64,000 bases of DNA from Mytilus californianus (GCF_021869535.1 NW_026262734.1:80042339-80106338); one strand, 5' to 3'; counted from the stretch's first letter, positions 11,718-23,633 are shown. The notes: generated by a model from the letters alone, not told the origin. A program made the numbers and translations.

Positions 11718-11735
11718 ATCCTGGTCATGGCACCA
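11718..11735 (-). other. Primer-binding-site-like sequence, copy A
   Basis: ATCCTGGTCATGGCACCA on the plus strand ends in CCA like a tRNA 3' end, and lies 2 nt from the TG of the adjoining LTR fragment. The identical sequence stands beside the LTR at 12664. Confidence 0.55.
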
Positions 11736-11737
11736 TT

Positions 11738-11895
11738 TGTAACGGGAGGGGTCGGTGAAGACACCTCCCGGGACGTGTAATGGCCAGTAATTCATCCCAC
11801 TCGAGAACAGAGTTAGCCACTACTTCAGGTGCAGTTCTCCAGAGTTAGTCACCCCTTTTTGGTGCAAGTTTTACTACTGTAAAACACAACGAGAA
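11738..11895 (-). repeat. Internal LTR fragment between the two gag copies
   Basis: Starts TGTAACGGGAGGGGTCGGTG exactly like the LTR at 12664 and continues to the ACACAACG.GAAGCAAATTT block, where it joins gag copy B. Only the first 150-odd bases of the LTR are kept. Confidence 0.75.
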
Positions 11896-12576
11896 GCAAA
11901 TTTGGGACAACTAGCTCTGATATGTCCAACTACCGAACAATTAAAACATTTTTTAACTATGAATTTCCTATAAACCAGCTTTTTAAGAACTTTGACAATT
12001 TGATTAAAACCAGACTTCAAACAACTAAAATCTAAACTTTCTTCACTTTCCTTTTCACCACTTTCAACAGGTTCAATTGTCAAATTAAAAGACCCAAACT
12101 CTGTAGAAATAAAAACCATCATCAAACGTTTCATGATGCTTAAAATAAACAAACTTTCCCACTTCCTTTTCTAGTTTGCCAATAAAAAGGTCCATAAAAT
12201 AAGATTGCATACTTTGGAAATAATCTGGATATGCACGATGACATAAAAGTTTGAATCTATGTCCAAAATCGAACACTGATTCATCTGGCAAAATTGTACA
12301 ACTTTTCAGCTGAAATTTATAAAATGCTATCCTTTCCTTTGGATGAAAGCGTTGCAATAATAATCTTTTCAAAAAATCGTAGCTTTGCAACTGAGTGGGA
12401 GTAAGAAGACGTAACATAGTTCGTGCGTCTTCTCTAAACTGTATGACCAACTGCAGAGCCATTTCAGAAAAATTCCAGTTATTCCACAGACTAACTGCTT
12501 CAAACTGAATAAAATAATCCTGCACGTTAACACTTACACCGTCAAAAGTACAACGTTTCTGTTCAAATTTTATCAT
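11896..12576 (-). pseudogene. Retrotransposon gag, copy B (tandem duplicate, truncated)
   Basis: Near-identical to copy A, about 926-936 bp away. The first frame runs from MIKFEQ at 12576 to 12085, and the second frame (12152 to about 11896) reaches the zinc knuckle (CFNCSVVGHIRASC). It then breaks off right after ASCP into the LTR fragment, so the C-terminal tail of copy A is missing. Substitutions between copies are scattered (for example NPKER versus HPKER), implying the duplication is not brand-new. Both copies carry the same frame change. Confidence 0.8.
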
Positions 12577-12643
12577 TTTGAAAATCAAAAAAAGAGAAAT
12601 AAAATCAGCAAAAAATGATCAAACCATAACTGAGTGATCATGT

Positions 12644-12661
12644 ATCCTGGTCATGGCACCA
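12644..12661 (-). other. Primer-binding-site-like sequence next to the LTR
   Basis: ATCCTGGTCATGGCACCA on the plus strand, that is TGGTGCCATGACCAGGAT in the direction of gag. It begins with TGG as tRNA-primed elements do and is separated from the LTR by 2 nt. I do not assign the tRNA. Confidence 0.6.
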
Positions 12662-12663
12662 TT

Positions 12664-13114
12664 TGTAACGGGAGGGGTCGGTGACGACTCCTCCCGGGAC
12701 GTGTAGTTGCCAGTAATTCATCCCACTCGAGAACAGAGTTAACCACCACTTCAGGTGCAGTTCGCCAGAGTTAGTCACCCCTTTTTGGTGCAAGTTTTAC
12801 TACTGTAAAAACACAACGCGAAGCAAATTTTCTTTACTTAGGACTAACTCTGGAAATACTTTATTTTTCGTTTTACATTTAAATTACTTTATTTTTGAAC
12901 TGCATTTAAGAACGTTTTTCATACTCTTGTTTTATCCGACTTAGTTTAAATATATGCAATTATTGTACTTTTGTAAATAAAATATAGTTTCATTTGATTT
13001 CTTGTCTGTTGTTCAGCCATAATCTGATATCAGGTATCCAGATGGTCGAATAGGGACGAAGTACTAGCCACTACACGTCCCGGGAGGTGTCGTTACCGAC
13101 CCCCTCCCGTTACA
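12664..13114 (-). repeat. LTR (5' LTR of the minus-strand gag element)
   Basis: 451 bp, bounded by TG and CA. Its ends are long inverted repeats of each other (TGTAACGGGAGGGGTCGG... against ...CCGACCCCCTCCCGTTACA, with TCCCGGGACGTGTAG further in), about 45 bp in all, which is unusually long for an LTR. gag copy B starts 88 bp inside it, and the primer site is adjacent. An A/T-rich centre contains AATAAA-like words. Confidence 0.75.
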
Positions 13115-13239
13115 GAATGTATGTTTCACATATGACGACGGATATGTTCCAATCATCGTTACCACAATCCAGACATTCTTTTCCTCAAATGGGATCTACG
13201 AAATTATAGACTTATCACCATGATTGTACTTACATGAGT

Positions 13240-13490
13240 AACACGAAAAGTGCCAAATGCTAGCAAGATCTGCTTACTCTTCCTGACGACCAGAGATCAT
13301 CCCCGGTTTTTATTGGTGTTGACTTTACTCGGGTCTTTAGTTTACAATCTTATGTTTTTGTATGATTTTTTCGTCTTTTCTTTTTTCTTTTTTTCATGTC
13401 GTAATTTTTTTTTCGACTTATTTTCGACTAATGAGTTTGATTGTCCATTTTGTATCTTTCATCTCTCTTTTATTCTCTGTTAGCTATTTT
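13240..13490 (+). repeat. Dispersed repeat family C, copy
   Basis: ATCATCCCCGGTTTTTATTGGTG... then CTTTAGTTTACAATCTTATG, a TTTTTCATGTCG block and TGTCCATTTTGTATCTTTCAT. The same order, more degraded, occurs at about 51540-51780. I recognise it as a mussel repeat. Its short open frames are not genes. Confidence 0.5.
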
Positions 13491-13550
13491 CGAAAACAAT
13501 ATATTTTGATGTCAACGCCGATTACGATTTATGTACAATGTTTATAGTAC

Positions 13551-13852
13551 TTCACTGTAATGGTCCATTGTCACAAGGACTTTGTAATTTTTCATTACCT
13601 TTATATCATAAAAACTATTACAACTTTACAGTTTTAAAATATACGATACATATTCTTATTGTTTTTTAAATGGAAAGAATGCTATTTTAGATTTTGATTT
13701 TAAATATGATTTAATTTGGTATTTGGTTGAAATCACTTTTACAGCTTAGCTATACAAAGATGAACTGTGTACATTTGTAATAGTTTTAATAATATAAAGG
13801 TTATGGAAAATTACAAATTTATGTCCTTCTGACAATGGACCATTGCAGTGAA
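13551..13852. mobile_element. Short inverted-repeat element (MITE), about 300 bp
   Basis: TTCACTGTAATGGTCCATTG at the left is matched by CAATGGACCATTGCAGTGAA at the right. The inverted match continues for about 75 bp (AGGACTTTGTAATTTTTCAT and its diverged complement). No coding capacity. The target duplication is unclear. Confidence 0.7.
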
Positions 13853-13859
13853 ATTCCCA

Positions 13860-14090
13860 ATTTCAAAACCTTTTTTTGGTTATCTTCATTTCCACAATCT
13901 CACTGTAAAATTTCTATTATATATTCATATTTTTTAGAAACACTTTAAATTCAATGATTTTGACAAGAATGTTAAGCAAATTCTATAAATGTGTAGCATA
14001 TTTTTTATATGCCATTTATTATTACTGGCATTAATTTCCAGGCATTAACAATCCAATTTCTCAACAACAACAAAAAAAATAAAATAGAAA
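13860..14090 (-). repeat. Inverted copy of the 6560-6900 repeat
   Basis: Shares ATCTCACTGTAAAATTTCTA, AATTCAATGATTTTGACAAG and GTGTAGCATATT with 6560-6900 in reverse orientation. Confidence 0.55.
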
Positions 14091-16484
14091 ACAAACTTTT
14101 ATCTAATATGGTGATAACTTTGTATTAAGGAAAACATAAATCTCCTGTATTCAAATATATATGTTAGTGGTAATTAGTGGAATTAGAAATTAAGCTTTAC
14201 TCCTAGGCGCAATAAGCTAACGTATAGGAAGCAACCTTTATTGGATGAACATTACGGATTTTTCATACGAAAAGTAATTGTTCAGTTATGTTCAGTCATC
14301 AGTTTTTAAACTCCATATCGTATCTGAATAAACTTGAAATGATGAGAAAGCAAAACAAATCAGAATAAGAATTGTTGACTCGTTTTACCAGTTAGCAAAA
14401 AAAAAAAACAATTAAATCATTACCAAGGAATTTAAATGATATTTGCTGTATTCTATTTTTTACTGTTACGAACATCCGTAGCTGTTATAAAACAATGTCG
14501 TGGAAAAAAAAAGAGATTATTGGGGTTTTTTCTGTGTAAGTACAGACCATAATTTCAGTTCTAAACGAACAGCGTAACAAACATATTGTTAAACCATTTC
14601 ATTTTCGAATGATATGTTAACGTCAAATGTACAAAATAGTTTTTAAACCTAAAAGAACTGACTTTACAAAACAGTTTAACAAAGAAAGAAATTAGATTTT
14701 AGATAAACTTATTGATATTTGTATTGAACATGTAGAAAGTGAATATGAGAATTAGTTGAATTTGTTTTTGTCTTTAGTTAATAGTTTCGCTTTATTTATA
14801 ATGCTGAGTACGCTTTGTAAATTAACAACTTTATGTATATTTTCCACACATGAAAGTCAATGTAAAAGATTCAAAAAGATTTTCTGGCAATAACTACGAA
14901 TATAGCCAATAAGAAAAGCTTTTTTTTTACATTCTTAGTAACAATATCTTATAAATTGTAATAAAGTAAACTATTTATGATTTAATGTGTACGGTTTATA
15001 CTTGGAACTGTTAAATATTAAAATTAAAAAAAAAATGAAATGCAACGGGAAAAGATAAAAGATAAAACAGTTTGACGTAAGATGGGGAAATTCGTTCGTA
15101 TACAACACTTTTCGAAAGCGCAGTTAGAGATCAACACTTGAATAATTCTGTGAGGCGAGCTTAAATTATTGTTTTTATATTGCAAGCAAATATATGAATG
15201 TTTACGTGATGGTGCACAACAGCATTTTTTACTATTCAAGCGAATGCCTTCCTAAAATACATGCAAGTCTGGTAATAACAATAAACAGACTTTCTTCTCA
15301 TTGTATATTTCTGTTGTCGAGCATTTTTAATAATCTAAACCAATGTTATCCGTTAGGATCACCTTAAATCTATTATTAAGACGGTTTAATGAAATATGGG
15401 TTTTTTTCAAATATTTTTTAATATAAAAGGAAAGTCGTAGGTACAATTAGAATTTAAATATAGAAAATGAAGCTCAATTAAGAAAATCTATATGTAGATC
15501 GAGAGTATGATACGGTTTCGAATTACCGTATAACCAAACAAGGCGAGTTCCGTTTCAATGGTAATAATATGAAAACAACAATTTATTTATTAAAGGTCGT
15601 GTTCCATTTTAGAAAGTACAGAAATTTCAATTTGAAGGCATGAATTCAGTTTTTTTAAGAAATAGCTAAAGATTGAAGTTGTTGTATCAAACGTCGGTGT
15701 ATGTATAAGCTCTTATATATTTAAAATGTGAATGACACTTTATTAAACAAGGACAATATATGGTCTTGCTTGACGTCAGAAAAAAAAATCGTTAAGGCTT
15801 TAATTGAATTTTGATAGTATTGCGTTGAAGTAAATTAAGGAAAATGAGGAAACCTCTTTGCCATAAGAGTTCGAATTATTGTTTAGAAATAAATTTTGTT
15901 CAATATCTTCACCGACATTATCTTACTATTGATTGTCCCGTACTGTGTTTTTTCTATTGTTCTTGGTTATGGGGTTTGAAAATTTGTCGTATCTAAATGA
16001 ACTAGTAGTCATGAGAAATAGCGAAAAAGTAAGAATTTTGATCCGTTTCACCTAACACCAATAGGGCCAGGGTGAGGAATCTGTATAGCTTGTTGTGAAT
16101 CATCTATTAACTAAAAAAACGTATAACAGTTAAATGAAAACAAGCGAGTTTAGACGACATTTTTATTGTATTGTGTTGATTACCGTAAGCATCATGTAGC
16201 GATTATAAGGAAAGTATGGTAAAAGAAAAGAGTTTAAAAAATAAATTACATTGTATAATTACAAAATCTTATTGTGAATTCTAGATAAGAACCTGAACAG
16301 ACATAATGTCGGAGTATTTCATCCCGGGTGATATATTAAAGACATTTGTTTTGGTATAATTTTAAAACGTAATAAAAAGACCTTATTCAACCGTTTTACA
16401 AAGGAAAACATTATATTTTAAATGAGGGTATTGTGATGTGTATCGAACATGTCGTACTGAAATGGAAGAATAGGTATATAAATA
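14091..16484. other. Intergenic DNA with diverged long-period repeats
   Basis: No gene seen. Two stretches have relatives elsewhere. About 15400-15780 resembles 38450-38880 (AAATAGCTAAAG, AAAATGTGAAT, GGACAATATATG in the same order). About 14600-14890 weakly resembles 16330-16830 (GAACATGT...GAGTCAATG.AAAAG). They read as eroded tandem units of 1.6-1.9 kb. Confidence 0.4.
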
Positions 16485-16640
16485 AGATTTTGTGGTATAT
16501 GAGTGGCAATTAGAACACTGTCCATCTATGTCACAATGTATAAAAAAAGTGACAATGAAAGGTCAAAGTATGGCCTTCAATACTGAGCCTTGGTTCGCAT
16601 CGAACAGCAAGTTACAAAGGGTTCCAACATGTCTAGTGTA
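16485..16640 (+). repeat. Degraded family A (SINE-like) copy
   Basis: GAGTGGCAATTAGA, CACAATGTATAAAA and AAAGTATGGCCTTCAATAC follow the family A order, but it is well diverged. Confidence 0.45.
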
Positions 16641-16842
16641 TTACAATCAATACAAGAAAATCAACGGTCTATTCTATATATATATTATAAAACAAGAAAA
16701 GAGAAGCACCTTTGTACCACACATTTTTTCTCATTTTTTTTTTATCTGTCTTTAATTTTGTCTACGCTTTTAAAATAAGGAACTATATGTTCGAGAGTCA
16801 ATGCAAAAGGTTTCAGAGGTAATGTTTACAACAATGATAGTA

Positions 16843-17393
16843 TGACCAGGTTGTTGGTCACTTCGTCATATTAATTAGTTTCGGGGGAAACTAGCGGTAG
16901 TTTAGATAAAGTCCAAGTCGCTGGAAAGTTTACATATTTATTTCGCATCCATATATTTCAATCTTCAAAACATAACTGAATAACAACATAAAAACAAATA
17001 TAAAATACAAATTCAAAAGGCTGATTGAAATGCGGAAAATGAACCAATCAAATATCTTTTTATTAAATAATATAAATTCGCGTTTTGCCGAAAGCGGGGA
17101 TTACGGATTAAAAACATGCTTCGTATAAGTTTGTCAAGAATGGCTTTCGGCAATTATCACTTAGTGTCAATTTATCTATATTCTTTGTTACACAATCTTT
17201 CATCATAAAGACGGATATAAATCTTTGATAATTAATTTAAATGAAAGGATTATAGTTAAGTGTAAAATACAAGTAACTTTTGAATAGCGTAACAAACAAT
17301 GAACTATTGAATTATTGAATGATAATAAAAAGCATGAATTATAAAAAATACAAAATCCTAAAACAGAACTTTGAACGAACAATTGTCGGGTCA
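16843..17393 (-). repeat. 3' LTR of the Ty3/gypsy-type element
   Basis: 551 bp, TGACCAGGTTGTTGGTCAC... to ...CAATTGTCGGGTCA. It aligns along its whole length with 37693-38265. The main difference by eye is a block of about 20 bp (AACGCAATGAGGACTCGG) present only in the other LTR, plus scattered substitutions. Confidence 0.9.
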
Positions 17394-19440
17394 AATTACC
17401 CCGTCGCTCACTATCTGATACTACCGTATCAGCATGTTTAAATTAATAACGAATAATATTTCAAAATGCAAAAAGAAAAGATATAAAGAACAATTATATG
17501 TACATCTTATTTACAAGCGCGCTATTACGAACATTTGTCGTCTAATTTTTATTTCTATCTCGAAATTTCTTTACTGAAGTACATGTAATTATACAAAGTA
17601 AGTCTAAATACCAACATAAATATTCATGACGCAATATGTATAAAACGAACGATTTGTCTATATGCAGCTATGTAATATTTGCCACCATGCAAATAATGAA
17701 TTAACACTGTGTCTCTCTCACAAAAATGCGATACTCGAATCTATATGGGAATATAAAAAAATCAGTAAATATATATGTATATATATCGGTGATCAGTTTA
17801 TTTGGCAGTCAGCAGAGTTTAAGAACATTTATTGTTCGACCTGTTAGTCAAATGCGTTTTGTTAAAATATATTTTTTCACTTTTTTTGGTCTTTTTGGAA
17901 AATGTTGTTTGTGCTGTATTTAGACCCCTCTAACAAGAAATTTGTTTTGCATGCACACGTATAAAAATTGCGGTTTTATCCAACGCAATCATAGGTTTGA
18001 ACGTTGTTTTCAATTTAGACTTGTATATATATGTTTAAGAACATCAGTTGTTCGACCTGCTAGTCAAATGCGTTTTGTTAAAATATACTTTTTCACTCAT
18101 TTGGTCTTTTGGAAAATGTTGTTTGTGCTGTATTTAGACCCCTCTACCTATATATATATATATATAAGCATTGTCATTGCATAAAATCATTGTCAAATAA
18201 ATCTGTTTTCATCACCAACTCTATTTCCACATGGAATGAATATCAAGAATATCCCGGAGTTTATCTCCAATTTGAACTCTGTTACTACATATTTTAAGTT
18301 TCAGGAACATATGTCCAAACTATCTCTGTAGCACTATATGAATATTAATGTACACATCTTTGTTATATATTGAATACATCTATTTGAATGTGACCATTTA
18401 TCAAAATTTCGCTTATACTCGATATTAATTTTAACTAAAATAAAACGCAAAGTGTAGATCATTTCGATACTTGAAAAGGCATTGCATGGAACATCGCAAT
18501 ACTTGTAAAGCTAAAAATATATATTTGCAAGTAAATAAAATCTCAACATACTCATCTAAAAATATTATGATAACTTGTTTACGGATATAAAATGCTGGTA
18601 AAAAAAATAAGGGGGGGGGGGGGGGGGTGGGGAGGGGGGGGGGGGTCAAACGGTTGTACTTCGAATTGAGAAAATAGGACATAAGAACGAAATACGTATA
18701 CAATTCAAGTGTAAAATCTGTCTGATTGTAAACGTGCTGTGTATTTTTAAAACAAAACAGGTTCTAGTGGAATTTATAAGACACTATTTTGTCTAAATAA
18801 AGCAATTCCTACTTATACTATGATATATGCAAAATGAAATTGTGTCGTGGTGTTGTTTGAAAAATGCATGTTTTTGAATAAAATAAATGTTTAACAATGG
18901 TTTCTTTAAATGCAAAAAGCAGTAAAAATGATTTTTCAAGGTTTGATCGTTTCAGCATAGGGTCGTCACTCCTATATTGAAACGCCTTTGAACACGATTT
19001 GGGTGACGAATCCAAGTCATGATCGAAAAGGGTCGAAAAAAATGCCAAAAGTTTGGTACGACTGTACCCGTTATACCATTGTTAGAACGTGAAAAACACC
19101 AATTGTGTTATTGCTGTTACTTGATGTATGAATTGTCACTGATGTTTGTCTGAAAATACGACCATTAACTTGTGTAATAACACTAGGTCCAAACTTACGA
19201 CAAATATACTATGACAACCCAATATGAATTTGAATGTTCTTATACTAACATTACCGTTTGAGATAAAATAAGATTGACTTGTTTTGTACATAGAGTACTT
19301 GATTATGTTTATATCTATCAAATTGCGAGAAAAAAAACCGGCTTGTATGTAAGTTTTGCTATTAAACTTGAAAAGTGATGTGTAATTATAATGTGTAATT
19401 CCACAAAAGAATAAAAGGGGGGGGGGGGGGGGGGGGGGGC
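17394..19440. other. Untranslated interior between chromodomain and 3' LTR
   Basis: No gene. It holds a direct duplication: 17818-17933 and 18032-18147 share TTGTTCGACCTG.TAGTCAAA and GGAAAATGTTGTTTGTGCTG 214 bp apart. G-rich tracts lie at 18611-18645 and 19417-19439 (the latter an uninterrupted G run directly after the chromodomain stop), and a (TA)n near 18149. At 2 kb it is long for this part of the element, and a further unrecognised insertion is possible. Confidence 0.5.
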
Positions 19441-19445
19441 TATTT

Positions 19446-20990
19446 CTATTTCTTTGTTTTCCGTGCTATTATACGTTTAGCCTGATCCTTGCGAACTTTA
19501 AATTCGTGTCTTAATTCTGGAGGAAGATTTTCTTCCGGTTCCCATGAATTGCTTCTGTTACCAAAACCTAACCATTTTATGTAATAATGCATTTTATTGT
19601 TTATACGTTTTGCTTTTACTATCCGTTCTACTATATACAGATCTGAATCATCGTTATTTCGGTCATTATTTGTGTGCCGTTGTACCTGAGTATCGTTTCG
19701 TGTAGGGTCATTAGAGTCTGGCTGTGTATCAATTTGACCAATTTCATCGTCATCTTCAGCATTTTCCTCGTCATTGTCATCATCGTCTGACATTTCGTTG
19801 TCAGTTGGAAGATCTACATTGTTTGTAGGCCTGTCTTGTGGGTCGTAAAACTTTTTTAGCCTGTTGACGTTGATAAGTCTTTTAATTTGTACATCGTCAG
19901 AGCAGCGCCGGAGTCTTTGCGTGCTTCTACCTTTAACTTCGGTTATGTAATACGGGCCTTGCCATTTATTACAAAGTTTTCGGGATAACCCAACTTCCGT
20001 TTTCTAAGTGTCCAGCCATACTTTATCACGAATGTTGAAAGAAATTTCTCTGGCTCTTTTATCATGTTGTGCTTTGTATTTCATTTGCGCTTCCAGTGAA
20101 TTTTCTCGTGCTATAGCTCTATCTAGAACCAAGTGTTCGTGTACCTTGTCTACGTACTGTTTAACGGCAGGTCCGACTTTTGCGGGTTCTTTTAAAACTG
20201 TGTCAATCGGAGTTCTGCATTCTCTTCCAAATACGAGGAAATACGGAGTGTACTGTGTTGATTTGGTGCATACCGACGTGTTCATAGCATGAGCAATACT
20301 TGGTAATTTTTCCGGCCAATTTAATTGGTTTGCATCAATGCATGTGCGAAGTTGTTCAGCTATTGTCTTGTTATTCCGTTCGCATGTACTGTTTGTTTGG
20401 GGTCTGTAGCTACTAGTATTTATCTTTTGGATTTCGAAGATATTGCAAACCTCCTTCAATATATTCGACATGACGTTTTGTCCTTTGTCTGTCAGGATAG
20501 CATCAGGCGCTGAATAACGGCATATCCACTGATTATAAAATAGGTCAGCTACATCTTTCGCGCCTGTATTTTTCATAGGGAGTATTTCAATAAATTTTGT
20601 GAATGAATCGACTATTAGTAGAACGTGTGTGTAGTCTCCGGAACTTTTTCTAAATGGTCCTAAGATGTTCATGTGTACTCTTCTGAATACGTCCAGCACA
20701 GGAAATGGCTGCAGTGGAGTCGGGCGCTTATGGGCGTCAGGTTTAGCTCTATGACACTGCATACACGTCTGTACGTACTGTTGAATGTCATTGTACATAC
20801 CAGGGCAATAGTAATTATATCGTATTTTATGGTAAGTACGTTCAATGCCATTGTGTCCATCGAGTAAGCTGTCATGGTATGACTTTAGGATATCGTCTCT
20901 TTGGGTTAATGGTACTGCCAATCGTTTAACTATTCTATCCGCTCTGTGACCTTTTCCTTTCGGGTAGTATAAACGAAATAATACGTCATC
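19446..20990 (-). pseudogene. Ty3/gypsy integrase with GPY/F-like module and C-terminal chromodomain
   Basis: The integrase inserts retroelement DNA into chromosomes; the chromodomain would direct it to chromatin. The reading frame 20921-20004 holds an HHCC zinc-binding start (HDSLLDGH ... CMQC) and the rve core (LTDKGQN, then RPQTNSTCERNN with the catalytic Glu). The place of the first catalytic Asp reads MNILGPF, an Asn where the family has Asp.

A TAG at 20004-20006 interrupts the frame. The same frame then continues through a WQGPYYI GPY/F-like block and an acidic linker into a chromodomain (about 19446-19640: YIVERIV, YYIKWLGF, SWEPEENL). The upstream junction with RT near 20993 is also frameshifted. 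Decayed, but domain identity is clear. Confidence 0.9.
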
Positions 20991-22480
20991 GTCTATAATA
21001 TAATCTTGGGATCCAATAACATTTTTCTCGCTTGTCTGGTCTTGTCGGGTAGTTCTTTATCTAATATGTATTTAATGTCGTCTTTGAAATTTTCATCTGT
21101 CCGTTGATCATTTACGACTTTTTCTTTTGGACTTTTGGTTATTTCGCAAATGGACGCATATGGGTCTAACTCGATGAAAGTGGCTTCTGTCTTTGTTGAC
21201 GATTCGACTGTAGTTGTTGTAATAGTAACTGTTTCGGTACCATATTGTCTTCTACTTAACGCGTCAGCGTTACCATTTGCAGTTCCCTTTTTGTGAATTA
21301 TTTCATAATCATAGCTCTGTAGGAACATAGCCCATCTTGCAAGTCGGCCTCTGCTTTTCTCTTTTGTAAGCTTCTGGATGTATAGAAGTGCTTCGTGATC
21401 TGTATAAATTCTGAATTTACGGCTAGCCAAATAAACATGATTTTGCTTAACTCCTTCAACCAAAGCTAAATATTCAAGATCCCTGATACAGTAGTTCTTT
21501 TCGGCTCCTCGTAATGATCGTCCACCATAAGCAATGACTTCGTCTCTGCCTTTGTGATCTTTTTGTCCAAGTATGTAACCAATAGCGATCTGTGAAGCGT
21601 CCGTGTAGATGATAAAATCTTTTGAAAAGTCTGGAAATGCGAGTATTGGAGATGAGATTAAAAGTTTCTTTATTTCTTCGAATGACTGTTGACAGCACTT
21701 GTCCCAAATAAATTTAGCTCCTTTCACAAGCTGTCTGTGTAACGGGTTAGCAATTTTAGAAAAACCTTTAACGAACTTCCTGTAGTAATTTGCAAGTCCT
21801 AAAAATGCTCTGACATCTGTTGTATTTTGGGGAACTCGAAATGTTTTTACTGCATCTGTCTTGGTTGTGTCAACAGCAATTCCATCTTTTGACAAAACGT
21901 GGCCTAAAAACTTTACTTCTTTTGCAGCGAAAGTACATTTTGTTGGTTTAAGTTTTAGATTGGTTTCACGTAGCTTTTGAAATAGAATCGTAAGGTGTTG
22001 CAGATGCTCTTCAAATGTTCTTGAAAAAACGAGTACATCATCCATGTAGACTAGTGCATTTTTCCAGTTAATACCGCGTAGGGCTTCGGACATTACAAGC
22101 TGAAAAGTATGCGGACTATTTGACAGGCCAAACGGTAATCTGTTAAAAATCAAAGACTCCCTCGTGACAGGTGAAAGCTGTTTTATGTTTAGTTTCTGGA
22201 TCAAGTTTTATTTGATGGAATCCATTGAACATATCGACGTTACTATAAAATTTCGCCTTCGCCTCGCCTAACATATCAACAATATCGTCCATTTGAACAA
22301 TCGGGTGCACTTTTTAGTCGTCAAAGAATTCAGAAGACGAAAATCAACGCAAAACCTATACTGGGGCGTGTTGGGTGTTGACGATGCTGACTTTGGACTC
22401 TTCTTCAGGACTAAACAAACGGGACTGGCCCATTCACTTTGTGAAGGTTCTATAATATCGTATTTTAACATCTCTTCTAC
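20991..22480 (-). pseudogene. Ty3/gypsy reverse transcriptase and RNase H
   Basis: The fragment 22471-22268 carries the N-terminal RT fingers ([22 protein letters not shown]). A second frame covers the VDMFNGFHQI motif with the first catalytic Asp. The long frame 22204-20993 has LPFGLSNSP, the active-site YMDDVLVFS, FLGHVLS, and then RNase H (YTDASQIAIG, DLEYLALV, YTDHEALLY, and the NADALSR end).

Frame changes occur near 22312, near 22200 and at 20993, so no functional polyprotein can be made. Order and motifs are those of Ty3/gypsy, not Copia or BEL. Confidence 0.92.
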
Positions 22481-22499
22481 ATGTTTGCTGGCTTCTCAT

Positions 22500-23633
22500 T
22501 TAATGGCTGGTGATTGCATGTGGAACCTTTGTCTTACAGGTGGCGCATCGCCTGTTTCAATACGGTGGGGATGGAGATCTGTACAACCAAGTTCGGATAA
22601 ATTTATAGCAAAAACGTCCCTATTTGTACCTTACATCACCATAAGTTTTTGTTTTTGTTCTGTTGTTAAACCAGAGTCAGAAAAGTCGAAATTTAAACTT
22701 TTAGCTATTTCGATGTACTTTGCTTCATTATTTTTATTTTGTGTACCCTTATCTATTGAATTTATTTCTATTGTGTCATGACGGTGATTTCACTTGATAT
22801 CGAGTTTTCTATAATTTCACTGAACTTGCCTATTTTTGTATGTTTCGATAACCGTACTTTGGCATTTGTAGGATTAAGAACTTGTAAAAATGTTTTATTG
22901 TTTCTTATTTGTACAAGACATGTGGCACCTACAATATTGTGTTTACCAACCAAGGCGGGGTTCGGTTCAATAATACCTAATTTAGATTTTATACTTTTGT
23001 CAACAGTTTGAACGGGGATAATGACTTCTGACCTACTGGGAATTACTTCATCGTTAACTAAAGAAATAAAGCATATACTATTATCATTATTATCACCATT
23101 AGTGATGGGAACTTCAGTAATACCAGACTGCAGAACAAGGGTTTAGTCATCAAAAGTAAGCCTAGCTTTTTGTTGATCTAAGAAATCTAAACCAAGAATA
23201 ATTGAATGTGCGAAATTTTCAAAAAAATGAAAAGTTTGTTGCATGGTTAAACGACCTATTTCTATACGGACATCGATTGTTCCTATTCCTCTTAAAGATG
23301 CTCCACTTGCTAACGTTGCAAGAAGAGATGCCTTTTAAAGTGTTACCTTCTTTTGCAAATTTGCATAATAAAGATCTGCCGAAATTGCGCTAATAGTAGC
23401 TCCAGAATCGACCATAGCCATACCAGAATTATTAGCAACCCGAATTTTAATTAAATTTGATGCTTTTGTATTATTGAAACCTGTTGCCGAAATGAATTTT
23501 GTTGGTTGCGCCGAAAAATGTTTTTGTTTTGATCTACACATTTTTGCTTTGTGGCCTATGGATTTGCATTTATTACATTTTATTCTAATATAGCGACATT
23601 GAGATGGTATATGGTCTCACTCACAGCATCTGT
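22500..23633 (-). pseudogene. Ty3/gypsy aspartic protease and gag zinc knuckle
   Basis: 23541-23335 includes MVDSGATISAISADLY, the DSGA active site of retroelement aspartic proteases, near 23400-23416. Just upstream, on the same strand, is a double zinc-knuckle gag tail ending CNKCKSIGHKAKMC, with a TGA at 23617-23619 where a knuckle Cys would be expected. Downstream pieces (for example 22953-22768, NNKTFLQVLNPTNAKVRL) are the protease-RT linker. The DIRS-like insertion begins directly at 23634, so this fragment continues in the gag piece at 27866-27978. Confidence 0.8.

Noticed and set aside
8372-13114. A single complete LTR retrotransposon with LTRs at 8372 and 12664
   Set aside because: The two LTRs are inverted relative to each other and no pol region lies between them.
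18611-18645. G runs as a polypurine tract or quadruplex regulator
   Set aside because: A polypurine tract should lie directly next to the 3' LTR. Long mononucleotide runs here are better treated as low-complexity sequence.
22293-22781. 162-residue plus-strand frame
   Set aside because: Antisense to the RT and protease-linker region of the gypsy element, which has clear motifs on the minus strand.
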